Of a stretch of DNA of 64,000 bases, positions 52,253 to 60,001 are shown one piece after another. Both the position numbers and the translations under genes were made by a program. The notes beneath the pieces are model-generated. The model was not told the DNA's origin, ran no database searches, and worked only from the letters and a program-made list of their open reading frames with translations. The stretch is from the NCBI RefSeq assembly GCF_004004565.1, contig NZ_SACM01000001.1, forward strand, positions 1,550,001 to 1,614,000. Direction: 5' to 3'. Position 1 is the first letter of the stretch, and every line of letters begins with the position of its first letter. The DNA comes from Inhella crocodyli (lineage in GTDB: Bacteria > Pseudomonadota > Gammaproteobacteria > Burkholderiales > Burkholderiaceae_C).

Positions 52253-53128
52253 ATGAGTTCCAAGCCTCCGCCCCGTGGCGCCTCGCTGCACCTGGGCCTC
52301 AACCGCGTCGACCCGAAGCACTACGCAGGCTGGTCGGGGGCGCTGGGGGCCTGCGAGGCCGACGCCCGCGACATGGCTGCCTTGTGCCAGGCGCAGGGCC
52401 TGAACCCAAAGGTCCTGCTCAGCGCGCAGGCCACGCGCGCGGCGCTGGCCGAGGCCTTGGCCACGGCGGCGCGGGCCTTGCGGCGGGGCGACCTGTTCGT
52501 GCTGACCTTTTCCGGGCATGGCGGGCAGGTGCCCGACGCCTCCAAGGACGAACCCGACGGCCAGGACGAAACCTGGTGCCTGTTCGACGGCCAACTGCTC
52601 GACGAAGAGCTGTATGCCGCGCTGGCCACATTCGCCGCCGGGGTGCGGGTGCTGGTGCTCAGCGACAGCTGCCACAGCGGCACCGTGGTGCGCGCCGCCC
52701 CGCCGCTGACGGCCGATGCGCGCCAGCGGGCCCGCCACCTGCCGCCCGAGGTGGCCCGGCGCACCTACGCCGAGCACGCGGCCTTCTACGACGGCCTGCA
52801 GCGCCAAGCCCCGGGCCGCGATGTCGACCCCGATGCTGCCTTGGCCCGGGTGACGAAGCCGGGCCGCGTGGCGGCGGTGGTCAAGCGATTCAGGCCCAGC
52901 GTGGTGCTCATCGCCGGCTGCCAGGACAACCAAACCAGCCTGGACGGCGAGCGCAACGGCGCCTTCACCGCCGCGCTGCTGGCCACCTGGAACCAAGGCG
53001 CCTTCCGCGGCAACCACACCCAATTCCACGCCCGCATCCGCGCCCGCATGCCCGCCACCCAAAGCCCCAACCTGTTCACCTTGGGCCCCGCGACCGCCTT
53101 CTTGGCGCAGTCGCCCTTCACGCTGTGA
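52253..53128 (+). CDS. Caspase-like cysteine protease (peptidase C14)
   Basis: 291 residues. The p20-like core shows the catalytic dyad His89 (FVLTFSGHGGQ) and Cys140 (LVLSDSCHSGT). The start SLHLGLNRVDPKHYAGW and the block ACEADARDM are typical of bacterial metacaspase-like proteins. A variable segment (about 145-215) separates the core from VVLIAGCQDNQTS and NGAFTAALL. There is no obvious prodomain, signal peptide or effector fusion. The stop overlaps the GTG of the CHAT gene (GTGA), so the two proteases are made together. A -10-like CACAAT ends 8 bases before the ATG. Confidence 0.88.
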   Translation: MSSKPPPRGASLHLGLNRVDPKHYAGWSGALGACEADARDMAALCQAQGLNPKVLLSAQATRAALAEALATAARALRRGDLFVLTFSGHGGQVPDASKDEPDGQDETWCLFDGQLLDEELYAALATFAAGVRVLVLSDSCHSGTVVRAAPPLTADARQRARHLPPEVARRTYAEHAAFYDGLQRQAPGRDVDPDAALARVTKPGRVAAVVKRFRPSVVLIAGCQDNQTSLDGERNGAFTAALLATWNQGAFRGNHTQFHARIRARMPATQSPNLFTLGPATAFLAQSPFTL

Positions 53129-55260
53129 CGCTGCGCCTGCGCTTGGTGCACGGCGACGCGCGCTTCGCGCGCTGGCCCGTGCTCTTGGGGCACTACGAGG
53201 GCGACACCTTGGTCAGCGCCGAGGCCCGGCTGGACGACTGCCTGCGCGCGCCCGACGCCCGCGAAGGCCCGCTGCGCCAGCTGCACCGCCTGGGCCTGTA
53301 CCCGGGCGCCATGGGCACGCAACGCGCCCTGGCGGCCCCCACCGGGGCCACGCCCCCGGGCCTGGTCGCGATCGGCCTGGGCGAGGTCGGTGCGCTCACG
53401 CCCAGCGGCCTGCGCGACGCGGCGCAGCGCGGTTGGCTGGACGCCGTCCGGCAAGGCCTGCTCGGCGACGGCCGGGTGGCGGCCTTGATGGTGGGCACAG
53501 GCGATGGGCAGCTGCGCGTGAGCGAGTCCATCGACGCGTTGGTGCAGGCCGCGCTGGGCGCCAACGCCACGCTGGCCCGCGCCGGCCAGCCCGAGCGCCT
53601 GCAAGAGCTGGTCCTGCTGGAGCTGTTCGAAGACGCCGCGCTGAGCGCCGCCCAGGCCTTGCACGGCCTGCTGCGCCAGGCCCCGTGGGCGCGCCAAGTG
53701 CGCTGGCCCGATCGCGCGATCGAAGCGGGCGAAGGCCGGCGCAAGCGCCGTCGCATCCAGGGCGACCCGGCCTGGTGGCAGCGTTGGGTGGTCGAGCAGG
53801 TGCACGACCTGGGCGAAGACCGGCTGCGCTTCGTGGCCCTGGGCGAGCGGGCCCGCGCCGAGCTCAGCCAAGCCAGCGGCCAGCTGGACCTGGTGGACGA
53901 GTTCGTGGCGCGCAACGCCGCCCAGGTCCGCCACGACCCGGCTTTGACCCACACCCTGGCCGAGCTGCTGCTGCCCCTGCGCCTGCGCGAGGCGCCCCCC
54001 GAGCCGCGCGACCGCCTGCTGCTGCTGGACGCCGCGGCCGCCCGTTTCCCCTGGGAGATGCTGCCCGGGCAGGGCGGCACGCCCTGGGCCGTGGAGCGCC
54101 CGCTGATGCGCCAGCTGCGCACCGCGCAGTTCCGCGCCCAGCCCCAGCACGCGCCCGACGACGCCCTGCTGGTCGTCGGCCACCCCGACCTGGGCGAACG
54201 CAGCCCCTTGCCCGGGCTGCCCGGGGCCCGCGCCGAGGCCCAGGCCGTGGCGGCGCTGGCCCGGCGCGCCAAGCTGCCGCACACGACCGCCATCGACGCC
54301 CCGGCCGTGGAGGTCTTGCAAGCCCTGCACGCGCGGCCCTGGCGCCTGCTGCACCTGAGCGGTCACGGGCTCAGCGCGCCCCGTGCGGGGCTGGCCTTGG
54401 GCCCGCGGCGGGTGCTGTCGGCCGGCGACGTGGCGCAGCTGCGCTGCGTGCCCGAGTTCGTGTTCGTCAACGCCTGCCACCAGGGCTGCCTGGCGCCCGA
54501 GGGCGCGCCCCAACGCGCCGCGGGCCTGGGGCAGGCCTTCATCGAGATGGGCGCGCGCGTCGTGGTGTGCGCCGGCTGGGCGGTGGACGACGCGGCCGCC
54601 ACCACCTTCGCCCGCGCGCTGTACCGCGCGCTCTTTGCCGGCCAAAGCGCGGCCGAGGCGGTGCACGCGGCACGCCGTGCCTGCTGGCAGCGCCACCCGG
54701 GCACCCTCACCTGGGGCGCCTACCAGGCCTATGGCGACCCGGGCTGGCGCCTGGACCGCGCGGTCTCGACGGGCTCGACGGGCTCGACGGGCTCAGCGGC
54801 AACGCCCACGCAAGCCCTGCCCTTCTTCCTGCCGCAGGAACTGCGCACCGAGCTGGAAAACCTCGCCGAGGCCACCCGCGTGCGGACCGCGCGGGGCCAA
54901 GACCCGGGGCTGCGCCGTCGCCTGCGCGGCCTGCTGGGCCGCGCACCCCGCGCGTGGCGCGGCCGCGGCGACCTGTGCGCCGCGCTGGGCGCGGCTTACC
55001 TGGCCGCGGGCGTGGCGCCCAAGGCCTTGTTGTGGCTGGCGCGGGCCCTGGCCGCGGCCGATGGCGACGCCCCGCTGCGCACCGCCGAGCAGGCGGCAAC
55101 CTTGGTGCTGCAGGCCGCGCTTCGCGGTCGGCGCTTCAGCGCCACCACGCGGGCCGAGGCGGTGGCCACGCTCAAGGCGTGGCAGCGTCGCTCGCCCACG
55201 CCCGAACGGGCGCGCCTGCTGGCGGCGGTGGCGCGGCGCGGTCGGTCGATGCGGCGCTGA
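53125..55260 (+). CDS. CHAT-domain protease with C-terminal helical repeats
   Basis: 711 residues from a GTG overlapping the caspase-like stop. The N-terminal part (about 1-300) opens with WPVLLGHYEGDTLVSAEA and contains LVAIGLGEVGALT, possibly a macro-like fold. The CHAT (caspase HetF-associated) core (about 330-560) has catalytic His414 (LHLSGHG) and Cys451 (FVNACHQG). A repeat-coded linker STGSTGSTGS (about 548-557) leads to a helical, TPR-like tail (LGAAYLAAGVAPKALLW). CHAT proteases include separase relatives and the Craspase enzyme of type III-E CRISPR. The 3' end overlaps the PAP2 gene by 89 bp tail to tail. Confidence 0.85.
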   Translation: MTLRLRLVHGDARFARWPVLLGHYEGDTLVSAEARLDDCLRAPDAREGPLRQLHRLGLYPGAMGTQRALAAPTGATPPGLVAIGLGEVGALTPSGLRDAAQRGWLDAVRQGLLGDGRVAALMVGTGDGQLRVSESIDALVQAALGANATLARAGQPERLQELVLLELFEDAALSAAQALHGLLRQAPWARQVRWPDRAIEAGEGRRKRRRIQGDPAWWQRWVVEQVHDLGEDRLRFVALGERARAELSQASGQLDLVDEFVARNAAQVRHDPALTHTLAELLLPLRLREAPPEPRDRLLLLDAAAARFPWEMLPGQGGTPWAVERPLMRQLRTAQFRAQPQHAPDDALLVVGHPDLGERSPLPGLPGARAEAQAVAALARRAKLPHTTAIDAPAVEVLQALHARPWRLLHLSGHGLSAPRAGLALGPRRVLSAGDVAQLRCVPEFVFVNACHQGCLAPEGAPQRAAGLGQAFIEMGARVVVCAGWAVDDAAATTFARALYRALFAGQSAAEAVHAARRACWQRHPGTLTWGAYQAYGDPGWRLDRAVSTGSTGSTGSAATPTQALPFFLPQELRTELENLAEATRVRTARGQDPGLRRRLRGLLGRAPRAWRGRGDLCAALGAAYLAAGVAPKALLWLARALAAADGDAPLRTAEQAATLVLQAALRGRRFSATTRAEAVATLKAWQRRSPTPERARLLAAVARRGRSMRR
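54765..54791 (+). repeat. Three 9-bp tandem repeats in the CHAT gene
   Basis: CTCGACGGG occurs three times in a row and a degenerate fourth unit follows. The repeats encode the Ser-Thr-Gly linker between the protease core and the helical tail. Gain or loss of a unit would keep the frame and only change linker length. Confidence 0.8.
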
Positions 55261-55939
55261 GCCCCCCGGCGGCCGCGCGCCGCTGGCGCCAACGCGCGCC
55301 AAGCGCCTGCCAAGCCGCCGTGAGCGCAGCACAGGCCAGCGCCGCCCACAGGCTGTGGCTCACGAAATGCGCCCCACGGGCCCATTGGGCCAGCGAACCG
55401 AGCAAGCCCGCCGCCAGCACCGCGAGCAGGATGCGGCGCTGCACCTGGGGCACCCCGCGCCACAACCACACCAGGCCAAAGAAGGCGAAGCTGCCGACCG
55501 CATGGCCCGAGGGGAAGCAGTGCCCTGGCCCCCCGTCGTTGCGCCCCCAATCCCAGTGCGACATCCAGGCGGCCACGCCGCCAAACTCCGACAAGCTCCA
55601 AGGGCAACTGGTGGTGCTTTGCGACTTCAAGGCGGGCACGACCAGCAAGGCCAAGACCGTCCCGGCCAGCGCCCAAGCGCGCTCGCCCCGGGTCGGGCCG
55701 TCGTGCGGGCGCAGGGGACGCCAAAGGTCGAACAGCATCCACACGACGGCCGCCCCCGACAGCCACCGCAGGCCGTTGTGCAGCAACTGCTCGGACCAAA
55801 AGGCGTTGCGCGCGGCAAAACCGCCAGCGTCCCCGAACAGGCGAGCCACGACCAAGTCGCCGGAGGTCGCATCCCAGGCCAGCACCAGGGCCAAGGCCCA
55901 GGCCCAAGCGCGCCAGCCGGTGGGCCAGACCGCCTTCAT
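55172..55939 (-). CDS. PAP2-family membrane phosphatase
   Basis: 255 residues with five or six membrane helices. The PAP2 site is built from KSQSTTSCPWSL (near 100), CFPSGHAVGSF (near 140) and RGAHFVSH (near 195). The first block has CPW where classical enzymes have RP, as in the PAP2 branch that accompanies eptA genes. It may act on undecaprenyl-, lipid A- or lipid-linked phosphates. The ATG overlaps the eptA stop (ATGA). The last 30 or so residues are Pro/Ala-rich and overlap the CHAT gene antisense, suggesting stop-codon loss in an ancestor. Confidence 0.85.
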   Translation of the reverse strand: MKAVWPTGWRAWAWALALVLAWDATSGDLVVARLFGDAGGFAARNAFWSEQLLHNGLRWLSGAAVVWMLFDLWRPLRPHDGPTRGERAWALAGTVLALLVVPALKSQSTTSCPWSLSEFGGVAAWMSHWDWGRNDGGPGHCFPSGHAVGSFAFFGLVWLWRGVPQVQRRILLAVLAAGLLGSLAQWARGAHFVSHSLWAALACAALTAAWQALGARWRQRRAAAGGLSAASTDRAAPPPPAGAPVRAWASDAATP

Positions 55940-57621
55940 CGTTGGCATGGGCGCATCAGGTCCCATTGGGGGTCGTAAAGCGCCGTCTTCACGTCCAGCA
56001 AGGTCAGCAGGGTGTGGAACAGGTGGTCGTGCTGCGGATCGGGGGTCTTGGCCGGCAGGCCCTTCACGCAGTCCAGCGTCCAGCCCCGCGCCTTGGCAAA
56101 GCCCTCGCTCAGGCCCAGCAGCATCGGCACCTCGGTTTGCTCGCGCGGCGCCACGGCGTAGGGCAGGCCGTGCAGGTAGATGCCGCGCTCGCCCAGGCTC
56201 TCCCCGTGGTCGGGGATGAAGAGCATGGCCGTGTCCACACCGGGGGCGGCCTGAAGGCGGCGCCACAGGGTGTCGAGCAAGGCATCGGTGTGGCGCAGGG
56301 CGTTGTCGTAGGCGTTGACGATCTCCTGACGGCTGCAACGGCCCAGGTCGTCCTTGGCGCAGAAGGGCTGGAAGGGCGTGGCCCCGGCCGGCACACGGCG
56401 GTGGTAGGCCGGGCCGTGGTTGCCCAGCATGTGCAGCACCCAAATTTGCGTGCCTTTGCCGGTGGCCGCCTTCGCCAGGTCGGCCTCCAGGCCGTGCAGC
56501 AAGGCATCGTCCAGGCAGGTGCCGTTCTTGCACAAGCTGGGGTCGACGCCCAGGTCGCCGACCATCTCTTGGCCCAGGCCGTCGCACACGCCCTTGCAAC
56601 CGCTTTGGTTGTCGCGCCAGCGCACCGTGACGCCAGCGCGCTGCAGCACGTGCAGCAGCGATTGCTGGCCGCGGATGCGGTCTTCGTCGTAGTCGCGGCG
56701 GCCCACCGGCGCGAACATGCAGGGCAGCGAGCTTTCGGTGTGCGTGCCACAGGTGCGCACCAGGGGGAAGAGGGCCAACTCAGGCAAGGCACCCGTCAGC
56801 GGCGCGGTGTTGCGCAGGGTGCCGTCCAGGGTGGTGTGCGGGCCCCAGTTGGCGGCGCGCACGGTCTCGCCGACCACCAGCACCAGCACGCGGGGCCGCT
56901 CGGCCTGCGCCCAGCTCGGCCCGGCCTGGGCATCCAGGCCGATGGGCTGGCGCACGCGGCGGGCTTCTTTGGCTTCGTTGAACAGGCTGCGCGGCGCCGA
57001 CCACAGCGGCGCGGCGGGCACGATTTGGTAGCGCAGCGCCTTGTGGTTGCGCATCAGGCTGGACAGCGGCTGGTAGATGCTGAACAGCAGCACCAAGAAG
57101 GCCAGCAGGGCGGCGCCCCACCACAGCAGGCGCCGCCCGGCGGCGCGGGCCCAGCCGCCGGTGCGCGGCGCGATGCGCGCTTGGCTCAGGAACCACCAGG
57201 CGGGCACGGCCTGGACCAGGGTGTGCAGCAGCAGCGAGGGCGTGAACAGCTCGCGCGCTTCGGTCCATTGGGTGCGCATGGCGTTGCGCAGCATGTCGGG
57301 GTCCAAGGCAGCGCCCAGGGCCAACACGAAGTGGCTGGCGATGGCCGCCACCCCGACCAGCACGGCCAGCAGGCCACGGCCCCAGGCCCGGCCCATGAAG
57401 GGCGCCACCAGCAAGAAGTGCAACAAGGCCAGCAGGCCCACCAGGGCCACCAGCACGGTGCCTTGGTCGGCCCCCAGCGCAGCGCGCGCATTGACGAGGA
57501 AAGCGCGGTTGGCGGTGAGCGCCCAGTACACGCAGAGCACGGCCACCATGGCCTCGCTCGACAGCGTGATGGGCGACCAACCGCCGCGGCGCAGCAGCGG
57601 GGAGGGTGCAGGGGTCGACAT
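55936..57621 (-). CDS. eptA: Lipid A phosphoethanolamine transferase
   Basis: 561 residues. Five membrane helices (about 22-185) anchor a periplasmic catalytic domain with Glu252 (LVVGETVRAANWG), the Thr295 nucleophile (TCGTHTESSLPCMF) and a metal DHGES block near 470. Paired cysteines (for example CKGVCDG, CKNGTC, DDLGRCSRQE) match the disulphides of EptA. It transfers phosphoethanolamine from phosphatidylethanolamine to lipid A phosphates, which lowers surface charge and polymyxin binding; diacylglycerol is the by-product. It is divergent from a two-component system across a repeat-bearing promoter. Confidence 0.93.
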   Translation of the reverse strand: MSTPAPSPLLRRGGWSPITLSSEAMVAVLCVYWALTANRAFLVNARAALGADQGTVLVALVGLLALLHFLLVAPFMGRAWGRGLLAVLVGVAAIASHFVLALGAALDPDMLRNAMRTQWTEARELFTPSLLLHTLVQAVPAWWFLSQARIAPRTGGWARAAGRRLLWWGAALLAFLVLLFSIYQPLSSLMRNHKALRYQIVPAAPLWSAPRSLFNEAKEARRVRQPIGLDAQAGPSWAQAERPRVLVLVVGETVRAANWGPHTTLDGTLRNTAPLTGALPELALFPLVRTCGTHTESSLPCMFAPVGRRDYDEDRIRGQQSLLHVLQRAGVTVRWRDNQSGCKGVCDGLGQEMVGDLGVDPSLCKNGTCLDDALLHGLEADLAKAATGKGTQIWVLHMLGNHGPAYHRRVPAGATPFQPFCAKDDLGRCSRQEIVNAYDNALRHTDALLDTLWRRLQAAPGVDTAMLFIPDHGESLGERGIYLHGLPYAVAPREQTEVPMLLGLSEGFAKARGWTLDCVKGLPAKTPDPQHDHLFHTLLTLLDVKTALYDPQWDLMRPCQR

Positions 57622-57644
57622 GGCGTCGGATTGTTCCCAGCGAG

Positions 57645-57674
57645 CCTGAAGCGACCCTGAAGCCACCCTGAAGC
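57645..57674. promoter_or_regulatory. Triple CCTGAAGC direct repeat, response-regulator operator
   Basis: CCTGAAGC occurs at 57645-57652, 57656-57663 and 57667-57674, exactly 11 bp apart, one helical turn. OmpR/PmrA-type regulators bind direct repeats with this period. The array fills much of the 66 bp between eptA and the response-regulator gene, so it probably controls both. The third site ends 13 bp before the regulator's first ATG, compatible with autoregulation. Confidence 0.75.
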
Positions 57675-57687
57675 CGGCCAAGGCATC

Positions 57688-58353
57688 ATGATGGCCATGC
57701 GCGTGCTGCTCCTCGAAGACGACCCCTTGCTGGGCGAAGGCCTGCGCGATTTCCTGCGCGCCGAAGGCCAGGTCGTGGACTGGTGCACGCACCTGGGCCA
57801 GGCCCAGGCGGCCATCCAAGGTGAACCCTTCGACGCCTGGCTGGTGGACTGGCAGCTGCCCGATGGCTCGGGCCTGCAATGGCTGGGCCGCCAGCGCGCG
57901 GCCGGCGCGACCACGCCGGCCATCATGATGACGGCGCGCGAAACCGTGGCCGACCGCATCCGCGGCCTGGAAGGCGGCGCCGACGACTACCTCGTCAAGC
58001 CCTTCGCCCCCGAGGAGCTGGTGGCGCGCCTGCGCGCCTGCGTTCGCCGGCACCAGCCCCGGGTGATGGCCTTGGCCGGCGGCGTGAGCCTGGACTGGGG
58101 CGCCCGCGAAACCTTGCTCGACGGGGAGCGCGTGAGCCTGACGGCGCGCGAGTGGACCGTGCTGGAGGCCCTGGCGCAACGGGCGGGCCGCTGGGTCAGC
58201 AAGGCCGACCTCGAGCGCTTGGTGCTGGGCTTCGACGCCAACGCCGCCAGCAGCAACGCCTTGGAGGTCCACGTCTCCAACCTGCGGCGCAAGCTCGGTC
58301 GCGAATGGATCGAATCGCAGCGCGGCCTGGGTTACCGGGTGGTGCCGGCATGA
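57688..58353 (+). CDS. OmpR-family response regulator (PmrA/QseB-like)
   Basis: 221 residues from this ATG; 57691 and 57697 (MRVLLLEDD) are equally possible starts. The receiver has acidic residues EDD near 10-12, phosphoacceptor Asp54 (WLVDWQLPDG) and Lys near 104 (YLVKPF). The C-terminal winged helix (about 130-220) has LTAREWTVLEALAQRAGRWV and RGLGYRVVPA. Its gene is coupled to the kinase (ATGA) and faces eptA across the CCTGAAGC array. A PmrA-like role in lipid A modification is inferred from this context. Confidence 0.92.
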   Translation: MMAMRVLLLEDDPLLGEGLRDFLRAEGQVVDWCTHLGQAQAAIQGEPFDAWLVDWQLPDGSGLQWLGRQRAAGATTPAIMMTARETVADRIRGLEGGADDYLVKPFAPEELVARLRACVRRHQPRVMALAGGVSLDWGARETLLDGERVSLTAREWTVLEALAQRAGRWVSKADLERLVLGFDANAASSNALEVHVSNLRRKLGREWIESQRGLGYRVVPA

Positions 58354-59615
58354 AGTTGCGCAGCATCGTCGGCGAGCTGGGCTGGATCGTCGGCCTGGGC
58401 GCCCTGCTGGGTGCCTTCGCCGTGGCCACGGCGGCGGTGATCGCCGTGTTCGACGAGGTCGACGAGCTGCTCGACGACACTTTGGAGGCCACCGCCCAAG
58501 GCCTGGCCCCGGTGCTGGCCGCCCTGCCCCCCCCACCCCACGATGCACCGCCCACCACGCACCAGGCCGGGCATTTCGCTTGGGTGCTGCTGGATGCCCA
58601 GGGCGCGGTGCGCCAGCGCTCCGCCGGCGCCGACGCGGCCCCCCTGTTGGCCCAGGCGCCTCGGGTGGGCTTTCACGACGTCGCCCAGTGGCGCGTGTAC
58701 GGCAAGGCCGTGGGCACGGACGGCAATTTGCTCTTGGTGGCCCAAACCCGCGACGAGCGCAGAGAAGCCCACACCGAGGTGGCGCTGCACGCCGGTTTGA
58801 CCGCGCTGGGCGTGGCCCTGCTGCTGCTGCCCCTGCTGCTGGTGCGCACGCGCCGGGCGCTGTTGCCCCTGGACGCCCTGTCCGAGCGCCTGGCCAGCAG
58901 CGAAGCCGAGCCCCTGCACCTGGGCCGCGACCTCGGGCCGCCCGAGCGCCGCGAGCTGGCCCCCATCCACGAGGCCCTGGGGGCCTTGGGCCAGCGCCTG
59001 GGCCAGCGCCTGCAGTTCGAGCGGGCCTTTGCCGCGCAAGCGGCCCACCTGCTGCGCACGCCGCTGGCGGGCATGGACGCGCAACTGGCCATCGCCGTGC
59101 GCGAGCACCCCGAACTGCCCCGCCTGGCGCAGGTGCGGGCCGCCACCACCCGGCTGCAGCGCCTGGTGCTGGCGCTGCTGCGCCTGTTCCGCAGCGCGCC
59201 CGAGCTGCAACGGCAGGCCCTGGACGCGCGCAGCCTGCTGGGCGAGCTGATGCTGCAAGGCCTCACGCTGAGCGAGGGCCCGCCCGTGCCGCTGAAGGCC
59301 GACGCCGAGCTGCTCGCCGCCGCCCTGCTGAACCTGCTGGACAACGCGCAACGCCACGGCGCGCGCAGCGTGCGCCTCAGCGCCCATGGCGCCAATGGCC
59401 TGTGCCTGCAAGACGACGGCCCCGGCGTGACCGAGGCCGAACGCCTGGCCATCCTGGCCGCGCTGGACAGCAACACCGACCACGACCACCGCCTGGGCTT
59501 GCGCCTGGCCGACCTCGTCGCCCGCGCCCACGGCGGGCGCCTGAACCTGCCCGCCACGCCCGAGGGCGCGGGCTTCACCGTGCACCTGGACTTCGCCTCC
59601 GCCCCCGCCCCATGA
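58350..59615 (+). CDS. Sensor histidine kinase partner
   Basis: 421 residues with two membrane helices (about 12-33 and 147-166) around a periplasmic sensor of about 110 residues. The phosphoacceptor is His233 in AAHLLRTPLAGM; the usual acidic residue after this His is replaced by Leu, which is uncommon and may lower kinase activity or shift the balance to phosphatase. The ATP domain has NLLDNAQRHG and DDGPGVTEAER, with a shortened lid before LGLRLADLVARAHGG. It overlaps both the regulator and dgkA by four bases, so all three are co-translated. Confidence 0.88.
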   Translation: MKLRSIVGELGWIVGLGALLGAFAVATAAVIAVFDEVDELLDDTLEATAQGLAPVLAALPPPPHDAPPTTHQAGHFAWVLLDAQGAVRQRSAGADAAPLLAQAPRVGFHDVAQWRVYGKAVGTDGNLLLVAQTRDERREAHTEVALHAGLTALGVALLLLPLLLVRTRRALLPLDALSERLASSEAEPLHLGRDLGPPERRELAPIHEALGALGQRLGQRLQFERAFAAQAAHLLRTPLAGMDAQLAIAVREHPELPRLAQVRAATTRLQRLVLALLRLFRSAPELQRQALDARSLLGELMLQGLTLSEGPPVPLKADAELLAAALLNLLDNAQRHGARSVRLSAHGANGLCLQDDGPGVTEAERLAILAALDSNTDHDHRLGLRLADLVARAHGGRLNLPATPEGAGFTVHLDFASAPAP

Positions 59616-59995
59616 GCCTTCACGCCCCCCAGAAAAGCCGCGGCGGCATCGCCCGCGTGTTCAAAGCCTTCCGGTACTCGCGCCAGGGCTTGCAGCAGGC
59701 CGTGGCCCACGAGGCCGCCTTCCGCCAGGAGCTGGCTCTGTGCGCGCTGCTCTTGGTCGCCGTGCCCTTCGTGGCCACGAGCGCATGGCAGGCCCTGGCC
59801 CTCGTGGCCGTGATGCTGCTGGTGCTGGTGGTGGAGCTGATCAACTCCGCCGTCGAGGCCCTGGCCGATGCCTTGAGCACCGAGATGCACCCCTTGCTCG
59901 GCCGCGCGAAGGATTTGGGGAGCGCGGCCGTGCTGCTCAGCCTGACGCTGGCCGGGGCCACCTGGGCTGTGGCCCTGTGGGAGCGCCTGCGCTGA
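59612..59995 (+). CDS. dgkA: Diacylglycerol kinase
   Basis: 127 residues, the normal size for the small trimeric membrane kinase. Three membrane helices are evident, with the active-site blocks AFRQEL (Glu), VELINSAVEALAD and GRAKDLGSAAVLLSL. It phosphorylates diacylglycerol to phosphatidic acid. EptA produces diacylglycerol when it uses phosphatidylethanolamine, so co-expression with the eptA regulator gives a recycling step. The ATG overlaps the kinase stop (ATGA). Confidence 0.95.
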   Translation: MSLHAPQKSRGGIARVFKAFRYSRQGLQQAVAHEAAFRQELALCALLLVAVPFVATSAWQALALVAVMLLVLVVELINSAVEALADALSTEMHPLLGRAKDLGSAAVLLSLTLAGATWAVALWERLR

Positions 59996-60001
59996 GACCG
60001 T

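Noticed and set aside
52253-55260. CHAT protease as part of a type III-E CRISPR (Craspase) system
   Set aside because: No Cas7-11-like effector, Csx30-like target or repeat array is present in the window.
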